NCBI RefSeq assembly: GCF_024345375.1
Contig: NZ_JAGQAZ010000001.1
Span: 902,661-966,660 of the forward strand
Direction: 5' to 3'
DNA from: Cyanobium sp. WAJ14-Wanaka
GTDB lineage: Bacteria > Cyanobacteriota > Cyanobacteriia > PCC-6307 > Cyanobiaceae
DNA: 64,000 nt
Every line of letters starts with the position of its first letter. Within the stretch, counting starts at the first letter, position 1. The notes below the pieces were generated by a model. It ran no database searches, had not been told where the DNA came from, and worked only from the letters and a program-made list of their open reading frames with translations. Positions 1 through 9,430 of the stretch are shown in pieces. The translations under genes were made by a program, and so were the position numbers.

Positions 1-1539
1 GGCAACGGCCAGCTTGGGATTGATGCCTATCGGCCCCAGAATTGGCATCAGGGCCCTACCCATCAAACCGGAAAATGACTCAGCTGAGGCGGGCTCCACC
101 CCAAAGGGCAGGTTGTTTAGCAGCCACACCGCAATCACACCAAAAATGATGAAGCGCCTAGCCCAAAACCAGAAGTGGCGCACCTCAAGCCACGCCCGCG
201 AAAACATCTGGCGCAGGGTGGGGAAGCGATAGGGCGGCAACTCCAACACCAGGGGCTCAGAGCTGTTGAAGCGGCCCTTAAAAATCAGGGCCGTGAGAAT
301 CGCCGCAGCAAAACTGATCACATAGAGGCCAAAAATCACCAAGGCCCCAACCCTGGGTGCAAAAAACACCGAGGCCATGAACAAAAAGACGTTCAGGCGC
401 GCCGAGCAGAGCGAGAAGGGAATAATCAGCATCGAAAGCAACCGCAGGCCCCGATCACGCATCACCCGGGTGCCAAGGATCGCCGGCACATTGCAGCCAA
501 AGCCCATCAGCGAGAGCACGAAGGAGCGGCCGTCGAGGCCAAGCCGCTCCATAAAGGCATCCATTAGGTAGGCGGCTCGAGAGAGATAGCCGCTGTCTTC
601 CACCACGCCCATGGCCAGGAAGAAGAGAAAGATCACGGGCAAAAAGGCGCTCACCGTGCCAATGCCCTGGTAGAGCCCCTCGAGCAGGAAACCCTGCAAA
701 AAGACCGGCAAGCCCCCAATCAATGGGGCGATCACCCCTTTGCCAAAGGCATCTAGGAGTGAGCCCAAGCCCTCCTGCAAGGGCACCCCCACCGCATAGA
801 TGGCCTGAAACATCAGGGCCATCACCAGGAAAAAGAGGGGCAGACCAAACAGGGGATGGAGCAGAACCCCATCCAGCCGTCGACTGAGCCGGTCCCGCCA
901 TTGGGGCGGCAGGGTCACCGCCAGCCCAAGCAGGTGGCTGATTTGGGCCTGGAGGCCGGCATCGCCCAGCTCGAGGCAGTTTTCCAGTTGGGCCAGGGGC
1001 TTTTGATCACCCCGATCGCCACTGCGCTCGCCATTCCCTTGCTCGCACCCAGCCGCCAGCAATTTGACCATGGCGTGGCGGGCCTCCCCCAGCCCGCGCC
1101 GGTGTTTGGCGCTGACCAGCAGCACCGGCATCTCCAGCTCCCGGGAGAGGGCGCCCAGATCTATCGAGACCCCAAAGCGACGGGCCTCATCGGCCATGTT
1201 CAGCAGCACCAACGCCGGTAGCCCCAGCCGCTGCACCTGGATCGCCAGGCGCAATTGGCGATCCAGCTGGCTGGCATTGAGCACCAGCACCACCAGGTCC
1301 AAGGGGGTGGCTTCAAGGAAGCGGCGCACCACCGCCTCATCTTCCGAATGGCCCCGCAGGTCGTAGATGCCTGGCAGATCCACCAGCTGGGCGCTCTGGC
1401 CCTGCAGCTCCAGGCTGGCCTGCATTAAATCCACCGTGATCCCAGGCCAATTGCCGATATGGGCGTGGCTGCCGGTGAGCTGGTTGAAGAGGGTGGATTT
1501 TCCCGTGTTGGGCATGCCCAACACCGCAATCGTGGTCAT
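1..1539 (-). CDS. feoB: Ferrous iron transport protein B (partial, C-terminus beyond window)
   Basis: FeoB is the inner-membrane Fe2+ uptake permease with a cytosolic N-terminal G domain. The reading frame starts MTTIAVLGMPNTGKST, giving a P-loop at residues 8–16, followed by a DLPG G3 motif and NMAD as the likely G4 motif. Hydrophobic membrane segments with Gate motifs follow, including a GFGCNVPA stretch. The frame is open to the window edge, so the end is missing. The ATG at 1539 overlaps the feoA stop by four bases (ATGA), which fixes the start and shows translational coupling. The pair is the usual feoAB operon. No Fur box was identified upstream. Confidence 0.95.
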   Translation of the reverse strand, partial: MTTIAVLGMPNTGKSTLFNQLTGSHAHIGNWPGITVDLMQASLELQGQSAQLVDLPGIYDLRGHSEDEAVVRRFLEATPLDLVVLVLNASQLDRQLRLAIQVQRLGLPALVLLNMADEARRFGVSIDLGALSRELEMPVLLVSAKHRRGLGEARHAMVKLLAAGCEQGNGERSGDRGDQKPLAQLENCLELGDAGLQAQISHLLGLAVTLPPQWRDRLSRRLDGVLLHPLFGLPLFFLVMALMFQAIYAVGVPLQEGLGSLLDAFGKGVIAPLIGGLPVFLQGFLLEGLYQGIGTVSAFLPVIFLFFLAMGVVEDSGYLSRAAYLMDAFMERLGLDGRSFVLSLMGFGCNVPAILGTRVMRDRGLRLLSMLIIPFSLCSARLNVFLFMASVFFAPRVGALVIFGLYVISFAAAILTALIFKGRFNSSEPLVLELPPYRFPTLRQMFSRAWLEVRHFWFWARRFIIFGVIAVWLLNNLPFGVEPASAESFSGLMGRALMPILGPIGINPKLAVA

Positions 1540-1814
1540 GGCAGGGCCGGCTGCGGTTCGAGGCCCACGCAGGCCGCATCCCGGCGGCGCAACATCAGCT
1601 CGGTCATGCCGACCCGCACATGCAGGGGCCCCGACCACCAGCCGCGCCGCAGCATCAGCACCTGCTTGCCCTGGCTCAGGCCCATGGCCTCGAGGCGGTG
1701 GCGCAGGCCAGCGGTCGCCTCAATGGCATTGATGGTGGCGGAATGGCCCGGGGCCAAATCCGCCAGGTGAGCCTGCTTTCGCATCGCCGCGGGCTTATTG
1801 AGATTGAGTTTCAA
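1536..1814 (-). CDS. feoA: Ferrous iron transport protein A
   Basis: This is a 92-residue protein of the FeoA family, a small SH3-like cytosolic partner of FeoB. The typical LRHRLEAMGLSQGKQV stretch lies in the middle, followed by basic residues and a VGMTELMLRR strand near the C-terminus. It is a little longer at the N-terminus than many FeoA proteins (about 75–80 residues), so a later start cannot be excluded. It overlaps feoB by four bases. Known FeoA proteins support FeoB activity in ferrous iron uptake; the role here is inferred from family and context. Confidence 0.9.
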   Translation of the reverse strand: MKLNLNKPAAMRKQAHLADLAPGHSATINAIEATAGLRHRLEAMGLSQGKQVLMLRRGWWSGPLHVRVGMTELMLRRRDAACVGLEPQPALP

Positions 1815-1912
1815 TATCGTAAGCCCCTGGGCGGATGCCCAGTTGGTTTGCAGTGAACATTTGCTGCCCGTCTGCGCTTCTAGGTTTGGGGTAAGGGTGC
1901 TGATCCGCTCCT

Positions 1913-2161
1913 ATGGCGATGTCATGTTCCAAATGTGGCTGTCGCATGGTCACCAAGGTGGGGGTTAGCCAAACCCTGTTGGTCTGCACAGATTGCGGCC
2001 ATCCCCGCAACGAAATTCATAGCCAGCCCCAGGCACGCCAGAAAGCCTGGGCCTACCTGCTGATGTTTTGCCTGGTGCTAGCTGGAGGCTTCTACACGGT
2101 CGTGCGTGGCTCGGGGAACAGCGAACCCTCAGCGATAATGGATTCTGCCCGGGAAAAGTAA
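1913..2161 (+). CDS. Small zinc-ribbon membrane protein, function unknown
   Basis: This 82-residue protein has two CxxC knuckles (CSKC near residue 5 and CTDC near residue 26), which suggests a small zinc ribbon. A single hydrophobic segment follows at about residues 46–64, then a short polar tail. A second in-frame ATG two codons downstream is an equally good start. It lies 18 bp before ktrB on the same strand and may be cotranscribed with it. I do not recognise a named family. The paired cysteines together with a membrane segment argue that this is a real gene. Confidence 0.6.
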   Translation: MAMSCSKCGCRMVTKVGVSQTLLVCTDCGHPRNEIHSQPQARQKAWAYLLMFCLVLAGGFYTVVRGSGNSEPSAIMDSAREK

Positions 2162-2179
2162 GGGGATTTGAAGAATTAA

Positions 2180-3577
2180 ATGTCGAGCTTGTTGGGTGGG
2201 TTAAACCAATGGCGCCATCGGCTGTCGGTACCCCAGTTCACCGCCGTAACCGGTGTGCTGGTGATCGGCTTTGGCACCATCCTTCTGGCTAGCCCGGCCT
2301 GCTCAACCGACGACGTGGGCCTCTGGGAAGCCCTCTTCACCGTGACCTCGGCGATCACCGTGACCGGCCTCTCAATCATTGATGTGAGCCGCGACCTCAC
2401 CTGGTTTGGCCAGGGAATCCTGGCGGGATTGATCATCACGGGGGGCTTGGGCCTGATGGCGATCACCACCTTTTTGCAGGGCTTCGTGCAGGGCAAATCG
2501 GGCCTGCGCCATCGCCTCGACAAGGGCCGCTCCCTCGATGAATTTGGCGTGGGCGGCATCGGCCCCACCTTTAACCGCATCCTGCTGACGGCCTTTTGTT
2601 TTATGGGCATGGGCACGGTGTTGCTCTATGCCTTCGGTTTCAGTGATATCCGCAATCCGGCCGAGAGGCTCTGGGCGGCGCTGTTTCACTGCATCAGCGC
2701 CTACAACAACGCCGGCTTTGGCCTCTGGGGCGACAACCTGGTGCACTACCGCGACAACCCCTGGGTCAACGGGGTAATCGGCACTTTGATAGTGATGGGA
2801 GGCCTGGGTTGGCGGGTATCCAATGAACTCTGGAGCAACCGCAAAAGCCTGCTCAAACTGCAGTTCAAGCGATTCAGCCTGCACAGCCGTCTGGTGGTGC
2901 GCAGCACCTCGATCCTGATTTGCCTGGGTGCGATCGGCCTATTGATCACCGAGCACTTCGCCAGTGATGGGGTGATCCAAACCCTGCCCTTTTGGTCAGC
3001 CCTTCAGGTCACCCTGTTCCAATCGATCACCACCCGCACCGCTGGTTTCAACACGGTGCCCCTATCCCTCGAAACCTTCTCGGATGCGGCCCTGCTGCTG
3101 ATGATCGTGCTGATGTTCATCGGAGCCAGCCCTGGGGGCACCGGCGGCGGGATCAAAACCACCACCATGGCGGTCTTGATCGGCGCCACCCGCTCCACCC
3201 TCGAAGGCAAGGAGGAAGTGATCATCCGCAAACGCCGCCTCGACGACAGCCTGTTGCTTAAGGCCGTAGGCATCACCCTGGCCTCCCTGGTTTTTGTGGT
3301 GCTGATGACCCTGCTGCTGGGCCTCGGCCCCACCCCGGGGGGTGAAAGTTCGGTGAAGGCCTTTTCCTTCCTCGAAAAACTATTTACCTGCATGTCGGCC
3401 TTTGGCACCGTGGGCCTCGACCTGGGGGTCACCGCCCAGCTGAACCGCTGGGGTCAACTGGTGCTGATGGTGGGCATGTTTGTGGGCAGGATGGGGATCC
3501 TGTTGCTGCTATCGGCCATCCTGGGTAGCCGCCCCCAACCCCGCATGGGCTACCCCCGCGAAGACCTCTACCTCTAA
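2180..3577 (+). CDS. ktrB: KtrB/TrkH-family potassium channel subunit
   Basis: This is a 465-residue integral membrane protein of the TrkH/KtrB superfamily, the K+ translocating subunit. Four M-P-M repeats are visible through their pore-loop glycines: TVTGLS at about residues 60–65, NNAGFG near 175, TRTAGFN near 282 and GTVGLD near 410. It sits 6 bp upstream of a matching NAD-binding regulatory subunit, so the pair forms a Ktr system. In cyanobacteria Ktr is Na+-dependent and used in osmotic adaptation. Length and motifs fit a complete gene. Confidence 0.93.
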   Translation: MSSLLGGLNQWRHRLSVPQFTAVTGVLVIGFGTILLASPACSTDDVGLWEALFTVTSAITVTGLSIIDVSRDLTWFGQGILAGLIITGGLGLMAITTFLQGFVQGKSGLRHRLDKGRSLDEFGVGGIGPTFNRILLTAFCFMGMGTVLLYAFGFSDIRNPAERLWAALFHCISAYNNAGFGLWGDNLVHYRDNPWVNGVIGTLIVMGGLGWRVSNELWSNRKSLLKLQFKRFSLHSRLVVRSTSILICLGAIGLLITEHFASDGVIQTLPFWSALQVTLFQSITTRTAGFNTVPLSLETFSDAALLLMIVLMFIGASPGGTGGGIKTTTMAVLIGATRSTLEGKEEVIIRKRRLDDSLLLKAVGITLASLVFVVLMTLLLGLGPTPGGESSVKAFSFLEKLFTCMSAFGTVGLDLGVTAQLNRWGQLVLMVGMFVGRMGILLLLSAILGSRPQPRMGYPREDLYL

Positions 3578-3583
3578 CGACCC

Positions 3584-4315
3584 ATGGGCACCTGGTGGCA
3601 ACCACTTCAAACGGCCAACTCCACCTACAGGGGTGGATTTGCAGTGATCGGCGTGGGTCGATTCGGTTCGGCCCTCTGCCAGGAATTGATCCAGGCCGGA
3701 GCGGATGTGCTGGCCATCGATAGCAACCAGCGGGCCATCGATGAGCTGCGGCAGCGGCAGCCGGCAATCGAGGCCAGGGTTGTGGATTGCACCGACGAGG
3801 AGGCGCTGCGGGCCGCGGGGGTACTGGACATGGCCACTGTGGTGGTGGCGATGAGCGAACCGATCGAGGCCAGCGTTACCGCCACCCTGATTGCCAAGGA
3901 CAGCGCCGACTCCCAGGTCAAACAGGTAATCGCCCGGGCCACCAGCGACATCCACATGCGCATGCTCCAGCGGGTCGGCGCCGACCGGGTGATCTTCCCT
4001 TCCCAAATGCAGGGCCAAAGGCTTGGTCAGGAGCTGGTGCGCCCCAACCTGCTCGAGCGCCTCAGGCTCGATGACAACAACAGCATCGAGGAAATCCGGG
4101 TGCCCCAGCAATTCGTGGGCCAAAGCCTGCGGGACCTCAACCTGCGCAAAAACTTTCGGGTCAGTGTGCTGGCCGTAGGCCCCGACAACAACCTGACCGT
4201 CAATCCACCGGCATCCCACGTGATGGAAACTGGGGAGCTGATGGTGGTGATGGGCAGCCAGGAGGCCCTTACGAGCTTGCCCTCCGTTGACGCAGGGAAT
4301 CCCAAAGGGCAATAG
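3584..4315 (+). CDS. ktrA: KtrA/TrkA-type regulatory subunit of K+ uptake
   Basis: This 243-residue cytosolic RCK protein gates the KtrB channel. The N-terminal Rossmann fold shows VIGVGRFGSALCQ (glycines 23–28) and a later acidic residue at the end of the second strand (LAIDSN). A C-terminal RCK_C (TrkA_C) domain starts around residue 160. It is cotranscribed with ktrB at a 6-bp spacing. Its last 47 bp overlap the 3' end of the convergent DUF475 gene. Nucleotide binding (ATP/ADP or NAD) is known for the family; it was not tested here. Confidence 0.92.
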   Translation: MGTWWQPLQTANSTYRGGFAVIGVGRFGSALCQELIQAGADVLAIDSNQRAIDELRQRQPAIEARVVDCTDEEALRAAGVLDMATVVVAMSEPIEASVTATLIAKDSADSQVKQVIARATSDIHMRMLQRVGADRVIFPSQMQGQRLGQELVRPNLLERLRLDDNNSIEEIRVPQQFVGQSLRDLNLRKNFRVSVLAVGPDNNLTVNPPASHVMETGELMVVMGSQEALTSLPSVDAGNPKGQ

Positions 4316-5285
4316 CCAGCAGCAGCACCCCGATCAAGCCCGTAAGCCACTCGGGCACATGGATGTGGTGGGCGGCCAGGGGGATGCCAGCCAACATCAC
4401 CAGGCCCAGGGCGCCAATGGCGTAGTGGGCTCCATGCTCGAGATAGATCAGGTGGTCGAGGGCCCGCTCCCGGCTGAGCATCAAGGTGAGCGAGCGGATA
4501 AACAGGGCGCCTAGGCCCAGACCCACCATGATCAGGCCAATGTTGTCGGTGATCGCAAAGGCGCCGATCGTGCCGTCGAGGCTGAAGGAAGCATCCAGCA
4601 ATTCCAGATAGATCAGGCTGGCGATGCCACTGCGAACTGCCATCTGGGGCCCCGAGTCAAAGCCATCGGCCAGGGAGGTGGTGAGTAGCTGCAGCACCAC
4701 CCCCAACACCCCACTGACCATCAAATCGCCGCGCAGCCCAACTGGAGCCACAAACACCAAGGCCACCAGAATGATCAGGGCGATGGCCACCTCCAGGGCT
4801 TCGATGCGGCCGGCGGCACTTAGGCGCCTTTCCAGGGCCTGCCACCAGTGGAGGGTTTTGGCATCGTCGAAAAAGTAGTGAAAAAAGACCATCAGCAAAA
4901 ACATGCCCCCAAAGGCCAGGATCCGCGGCTCGGCAATTTCCAACAGTTTGCGGTATTCGTTGGGATGGCGCAGGGCCGCATCCAGGGCCTCACCCAAACC
5001 CACCTGGCCGGCGATGGCCACCATCAGCAATGGGCCCAGAAAGCGCACGCCAAAGACGGGAATAACCAGGCCCCAGGTGAGGAAGAAGCTCTGCTGGCCT
5101 GGGGTTAGCCGGTCCAGAACTCGGGCATTAACCACGGCATTGTCAAAGGAAAGCGACACCTCCAACAGCAGCAACACCAAGGTGAGCCAGGCCGCCTCCA
5201 ACCCCTGAAATCCCAATATGGCCGCCAGACCGAAGCCGCACATGACCAAGGGGAAGGCGAGATAGCGAAGCAAACGACGGTTCAT
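4269..5285 (-). CDS. DUF475 / TerC-like integral membrane protein
   Basis: This is a 338-residue polytopic membrane protein. The SLSFDNAVV stretch near residue 46 and the later FSLDGTIGAFAITDN stretch are the paired acidic intramembrane signatures seen in DUF475 and TerC-related proteins. TerC-like proteins are linked to metal (Mn2+) export or tellurium resistance in other bacteria, but the substrate here is not known. The gene converges on ktrA with a 47-bp tail-to-tail overlap and lies 8 bp upstream of the amino acid ABC transporter's last gene, on the same strand. Confidence 0.8.
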   Translation of the reverse strand: MNRRLLRYLAFPLVMCGFGLAAILGFQGLEAAWLTLVLLLLEVSLSFDNAVVNARVLDRLTPGQQSFFLTWGLVIPVFGVRFLGPLLMVAIAGQVGLGEALDAALRHPNEYRKLLEIAEPRILAFGGMFLLMVFFHYFFDDAKTLHWWQALERRLSAAGRIEALEVAIALIILVALVFVAPVGLRGDLMVSGVLGVVLQLLTTSLADGFDSGPQMAVRSGIASLIYLELLDASFSLDGTIGAFAITDNIGLIMVGLGLGALFIRSLTLMLSRERALDHLIYLEHGAHYAIGALGLVMLAGIPLAAHHIHVPEWLTGLIGVLLLAIALWDSLRQRRASS

Positions 5286-5293
5286 AGGTGGGG

Positions 5294-6034
5294 TTAGGCG
5301 ATCTGTTGGAGAAATTGCTGGGTGCGCGGGTGCGATGGGCAGGAGAAGAACTGCTCAGGCGGTGCGATTTCCACCACGGTTCCCTCCGCCATCAACACCA
5401 CCCGGCTGGCGACCTGACGGGCAAAGCGCACCTCATGGGTGACGACCACCATCGTCATTCCCTCCGCCGCCAGCTCCTGCATCACCTCCAGCACCTCCTG
5501 CACCATTTCCGGATCGAGGGAACTGGTGGGCTCATCAAAGAGCATCAGGCGGGGCTCCATGCAAAGCGAGCGGGCAATTGCCACCCTCTGTTGCTGACCG
5601 CCCGAGAGCTGGCCGGGGAATTTATGGGCCTGCTCGGCAATGCCGACCCGCTCCAACAGCTCCAGGGCTTCTCTCTCCACCTGGGCCTTCGGGCGCTTAC
5701 GCACCAGCACCGGCGCCAGGGTGAGATTTTCCAGCACGCTGAGGTGGGGAAACAGGTTGAACTGCTGAAACACCATCCCCACCTCGCGGCGGATTGCCTC
5801 GATGTTGCGGGTGTCGGCATCGATGGCCATGCCATCGACCGTGATCGAACCCTGCTGGAAATCTTCAAGGGCATTAAAGGTGCGCAGGAAGGTGCTCTTG
5901 CCAGAACCTGAGGGCCCCATGATCACCACCACCTCACCGCGATGGACCGTCAGGTCCACACCCCTGAGGGCGTGGAAGCCATTCGGGTACCACTTCTGCA
6001 CGCCCCTGGCCTCAACGATCGGATCGGTGCTCAT
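5294..6034 (-). CDS. Polar amino acid ABC transporter, ATP-binding protein
   Basis: This is a 246-residue ATPase of the GlnQ/AapP family that powers amino acid import. Walker A is GPSGSGKST (residues 40–48), the signature motif is LSGGQQQR and Walker B ends LMLFDEPTS. It is the last gene of a four-gene operon. Its ATG lies inside the stop of the preceding permease gene (ATGA), so translation is coupled. By order and length the operon resembles rhizobial aapJQMP and the cyanobacterial N-II (Nat) permease. Substrate specificity cannot be read from sequence. Confidence 0.93.
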   Translation of the reverse strand: MSTDPIVEARGVQKWYPNGFHALRGVDLTVHRGEVVVIMGPSGSGKSTFLRTFNALEDFQQGSITVDGMAIDADTRNIEAIRREVGMVFQQFNLFPHLSVLENLTLAPVLVRKRPKAQVEREALELLERVGIAEQAHKFPGQLSGGQQQRVAIARSLCMEPRLMLFDEPTSSLDPEMVQEVLEVMQELAAEGMTMVVVTHEVRFARQVASRVVLMAEGTVVEIAPPEQFFSCPSHPRTQQFLQQIA

Positions 6035-7281
6035 GGGGCAGAACGCAGGGGGGAATTGGGATTGAGGCGGGTTTCGAGGGCGCGGCTACCCAGGCCCAGG
6101 GCGGCGCAGCAACACCAAAACAGCACCGCCAGCACCAGATAAACCTCGGCATTGCGGCCAAGGAAGGCCGGGTTGGCCATCACCGTGCGAGCCGTACCTA
6201 GCAAATCAAGCAGGCCAATCAGGGAGAGCAAGGTGGTGTCTTGGAGGAGGGTGATGAACTGGCCCACCACCGAGGGCAGGGCCACCCGCACCGCCTGGGG
6301 GATCACCACCTGCAGCAGGGCCTGGGGCATCGACAGCCCTAGGGCCTGGGCCGCCTCCAACTGGCCGCGGGGCACCGCGTTTAGGCCGGAGCGCAGGGCC
6401 TCGGCCACATAGGCCGCCGCAAAGAAAGTAAGCACCCAGGCCGCCCGCCAAACCCGATCTGGCGCCAGGCCCCCGGGCAGCAAAAAGCCCAGGATGTTTT
6501 GGCCCAGAAACAGCAGGGTGATCAGGGGTGCTCCACGGATGAATTCGATATAGATCACCGAGCCCCAGCTCAGCAGGGGCAATTCACTGCGGCGCCCTAG
6601 GGCCAGCAGCAGCCCCAGGGGAAAGCAGATCAGGATGGCAAAGCTGGCTTCGAGCAGGGTGAGCAGGAGGCCGCCCCAGTTGGAGGGCGCCACGGGCATC
6701 AGGCCCAGGCCGCCACTGATCAACACCATCCCCAGCAGGTAGAGCAGGGGCCACAGCAGGGGGAACAGGCGCAGCAGCAGGGTCCGCTCGCCAGCCCGCC
6801 TACCACTGGCCCAATTGCCGCTGGCCCAGCGCAGCCCCAACAGCAGGCCCGTGATCGCCCACCAGCGCGCCTGGATCGCCAAGCTGAGCTGCAGCAGCAG
6901 GGGCAGGAGGGCCGCCAGGGCAACCAAAAACCCTGCTGCCAGGCGGTCGTTGGTCGGCCAGCGGTTGGCCTGGGCCCTGGGCCCACCCCGCAACAGACCC
7001 CAGCTCAAACCGGCGGCGGCGGCCAAAAGGCCCGTAAGCAGCCAGAGCCGCCACTGCTGCTCAATCGGGTAGCGGCCCACCGCAAACAGGGTGCTGTTGG
7101 TTTGAATCACGGCCCACTGGGCCTGGGTGAGTGCCCAGCGCAATAGCCCCGCCCCCGCCGCCAGCAGGGCAGCAAACAGGGCCAAGGAAATCAGTCCGTC
7201 GAGCTTGCTGCCAAACAGCTCGCGGCGCAGCCGTTGCCACGGACCAGGGCGCAACATCGGCGGTGGAGCACTGGCCTGCAT
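6031..7281 (-). CDS. Amino acid ABC transporter permease (AapM/NatH-like)
   Basis: This 416-residue inner-membrane permease has the long N-terminal hydrophobic extension typical of AapM/NatH. The C-terminal half carries the BPD_transp domain with the EAA loop that contacts the ATPase (EALRSGLNAVP, then AAQALGL). The ATG at 7281 overlaps the stop of the upstream permease (TGATG), and its own stop overlaps the ATPase start. It pairs with the second permease to form the heterodimeric channel for polar amino acids. Confidence 0.9.
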   Translation of the reverse strand: MQASAPPPMLRPGPWQRLRRELFGSKLDGLISLALFAALLAAGAGLLRWALTQAQWAVIQTNSTLFAVGRYPIEQQWRLWLLTGLLAAAAGLSWGLLRGGPRAQANRWPTNDRLAAGFLVALAALLPLLLQLSLAIQARWWAITGLLLGLRWASGNWASGRRAGERTLLLRLFPLLWPLLYLLGMVLISGGLGLMPVAPSNWGGLLLTLLEASFAILICFPLGLLLALGRRSELPLLSWGSVIYIEFIRGAPLITLLFLGQNILGFLLPGGLAPDRVWRAAWVLTFFAAAYVAEALRSGLNAVPRGQLEAAQALGLSMPQALLQVVIPQAVRVALPSVVGQFITLLQDTTLLSLIGLLDLLGTARTVMANPAFLGRNAEVYLVLAVLFWCCCAALGLGSRALETRLNPNSPLRSAP

Positions 7282-8276
7282 CAGCGTTCCCTCAACTGCA
7301 CAAGCCGGTTCAGGCCATTCATCAGCGCCGAGATCAGCAGGTCAATCACCAGGTAAGAGCCGAGTAGCAACAGCACCACCTCCACCGCCCTGCCGGTTTG
7401 GTTGAGGGTGGTTTCGGCCACGGAATAGAGGTCGGTGTAGCCAACGGCCACGGCCAGGGAAGAATTTTTGGCCAAGGAGATGTATTGGCTATTGAGGCCA
7501 GGCACGATCACCCGCAGGGCCTGGGGCATCACAATCCGCCCCAGGGTGAGCTGGGGTGAAAAGCCCAAAGCCCGCGCCGCCTCCCACTGGCCTTGGGGCA
7601 CCGAAGCAATGCCCCCACGCACCACCTCGGCAATAAAGGCAGCTGTGTAAACCACCAGGCCCGTGAGCAGGGCCCCAAATTCCACCGTGAGTCGCAGCGG
7701 CGCCTGCCAAACCCCATCCACCAGCTGGGGTGCTTGCCAGGCCAGACCCTTGCCAAACCAGGCCAGATAAAGGCCCGATTTAGCCAGCACCAGCCCCGGC
7801 AACTGCCAGGCCTGGAGCCCGTTGGGCAAGGCCAAAAAGACCACGAAATACCAAAACACCAGCTGCAACAGCAGGGGAATGTTGCGCACCAGCTCCACAT
7901 AGATCCGGGCCAGGCGCCGCAGCAGGCCATTGCCGCTGAAGGCCGCTGCCCCCAAAAGGGTGCCCAACAGGGTGGCACCCACCAGGCCCACTAGCACCAC
8001 CTTCAGGGTGTTTACCAGGCCAGCCACCAGGCCAAGCCAGTAGGGCTGGCTAGCTGAAAAGGGAATGGAGGATTCGGCAAGGTCGAAACCGGCCGGGTTA
8101 TCCAGCCAGCTCCAGCTCAAAAGCAAGCCAGCTGCGGTGAGGTTGCGCACCAGGTTGCCCACCAAAAAGGCCACCAGCACCAACACCACCAGGCCCACTC
8201 CGGCCTGGATTAGCCAGGGCAACAGCCTTCGGTTACGCCACCAGGGAGGCGCGGCCGGCAGCGGGGCTGGGCCCAT
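7281..8276 (-). CDS. Amino acid ABC transporter permease (AapQ/NatG-like)
   Basis: This 331-residue permease has a first membrane segment near residue 25, a long periplasmic loop and a BPD_transp domain with EAA-type sequence (EVVRGGIASVPQGQ, then AARALGF). I start it at the ATG at 8276, which overlaps the substrate-binding protein's stop as TGATG. A GTG 14 codons earlier is open but would give a 43-bp overlap and no better ribosome binding site. It forms the channel together with the downstream permease. Confidence 0.9.
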   Translation of the reverse strand: MGPAPLPAAPPWWRNRRLLPWLIQAGVGLVVLVLVAFLVGNLVRNLTAAGLLLSWSWLDNPAGFDLAESSIPFSASQPYWLGLVAGLVNTLKVVLVGLVGATLLGTLLGAAAFSGNGLLRRLARIYVELVRNIPLLLQLVFWYFVVFLALPNGLQAWQLPGLVLAKSGLYLAWFGKGLAWQAPQLVDGVWQAPLRLTVEFGALLTGLVVYTAAFIAEVVRGGIASVPQGQWEAARALGFSPQLTLGRIVMPQALRVIVPGLNSQYISLAKNSSLAVAVGYTDLYSVAETTLNQTGRAVEVVLLLLGSYLVIDLLISALMNGLNRLVQLRER

Positions 8277-9349
8277 CAACGGAAGGGGGGCGAATAGATC
8301 AGGCCACCGTCTTTCCACTGGCGGTTAAGGCCCCTCTCCAGCTTGAGCTTGGAGCCCACCCCCACGCTTCGCTCAAAAATTTCGCCGTAATTTCCGCCGG
8401 CTGCAATCACCTTGACAACGAAATCGGCGGGCAGGCCCAGCTGCTTGCCGAAATCCCCCTCCACACCCAAGAAACGGCGCAGGTCCGCCAGGTTGGGATT
8501 GGCCTTGGCCTCGGCCAACTTGGCCTGCAGATTGGCCTGGGTAATCCCCAATTCCTCTGCCTGCATCAGGGCATAGATCGTCCAGCGCACCGCATCGGCC
8601 CAGGCCGGATCGCCATTGACGGTGGCAGGGGTGAGGGGCTCCTTACTGAGCACCTCGGGCAGCAGGGTGTGGCCAGCGGGGTTGGGGAAACTGGTGCGCT
8701 TGGCGGCCAGCTGGGAACGGTCGCTGGTGACGGCCACGCAGCGGTCCTGCAGGTAGGCGGCGTAGGTCTGGTCGCCGGTTTGGAATTTGAGCGGCGTGTA
8801 GGGGGCATTGATCTCCCGCATCCGATCGGCCAGGTTGAGCTCGGTGGTGGTGCCGCTCTCCACACAGATCGGCTTGCCGGCCAAATCCTTGAGGCCCTTG
8901 ATGCCACTGGCCACGGGCACCATTACCCCCTGGCCGTCATAGAAAACGGTGGGGGCAAAGCTGAGGCCATTGCCGCCGGCGCCGTCGCGGCTGAGGGTCA
9001 GGGTGGTGTTGCGCGAAAGGAGATCTACCTCTCCGCTCGAGAGGGCCGCAAACCGTTCACTGGAGTTGAGATCGCGGTATTCCACCTTGTTTGGATCGGC
9101 CAGCACCGCCGCGGCCACGGCCCGACACACCTCCACATCAAGGCCGCTGTAGCTGCCATCCGGCCCCACAAAACTGAAGCCGGGCAACTTGCCATCCACT
9201 CCACAGACCAGGGTGCCGCGGCCCTTAATCGTGGCCAGCTTCTGGCTTTCGATCCCAGCGCCGTCGCCGGCGCAACCGGCCAGGGCACACAGGGCGCCAA
9301 GCGAAATCCCCACGGAAAGCTTGGCGGTGAGCTGACGCAACCGGGGCAT
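8276..9349 (-). CDS. Amino acid ABC transporter substrate-binding lipoprotein (AapJ/NatF-like)
   Basis: This 357-residue periplasmic binding protein is the first gene of the operon. The N-terminus is a lipoprotein signal peptide with LAGC at about residues 23–26. The mature part has the SBP family 3 fold, with GTLVCGVDGKLPGF near residue 45 and DVEVCRAVAAA near residue 75. Its partners are the two permeases and the ATPase directly downstream. No promoter was assigned in the short space before the divergent permease gene at 9431. Confidence 0.92.
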   Translation of the reverse strand: MPRLRQLTAKLSVGISLGALCALAGCAGDGAGIESQKLATIKGRGTLVCGVDGKLPGFSFVGPDGSYSGLDVEVCRAVAAAVLADPNKVEYRDLNSSERFAALSSGEVDLLSRNTTLTLSRDGAGGNGLSFAPTVFYDGQGVMVPVASGIKGLKDLAGKPICVESGTTTELNLADRMREINAPYTPLKFQTGDQTYAAYLQDRCVAVTSDRSQLAAKRTSFPNPAGHTLLPEVLSKEPLTPATVNGDPAWADAVRWTIYALMQAEELGITQANLQAKLAEAKANPNLADLRRFLGVEGDFGKQLGLPADFVVKVIAAGGNYGEIFERSVGVGSKLKLERGLNRQWKDGGLIYSPPFR

Positions 9350-9430
9350 GAACCTTCAACTAATCGGTGCAGTTTGGCAGCCGCAGCTCAACCAGAGACC
9401 TAGGGTTTGGCCCTATTTGTGGCTTCCGCC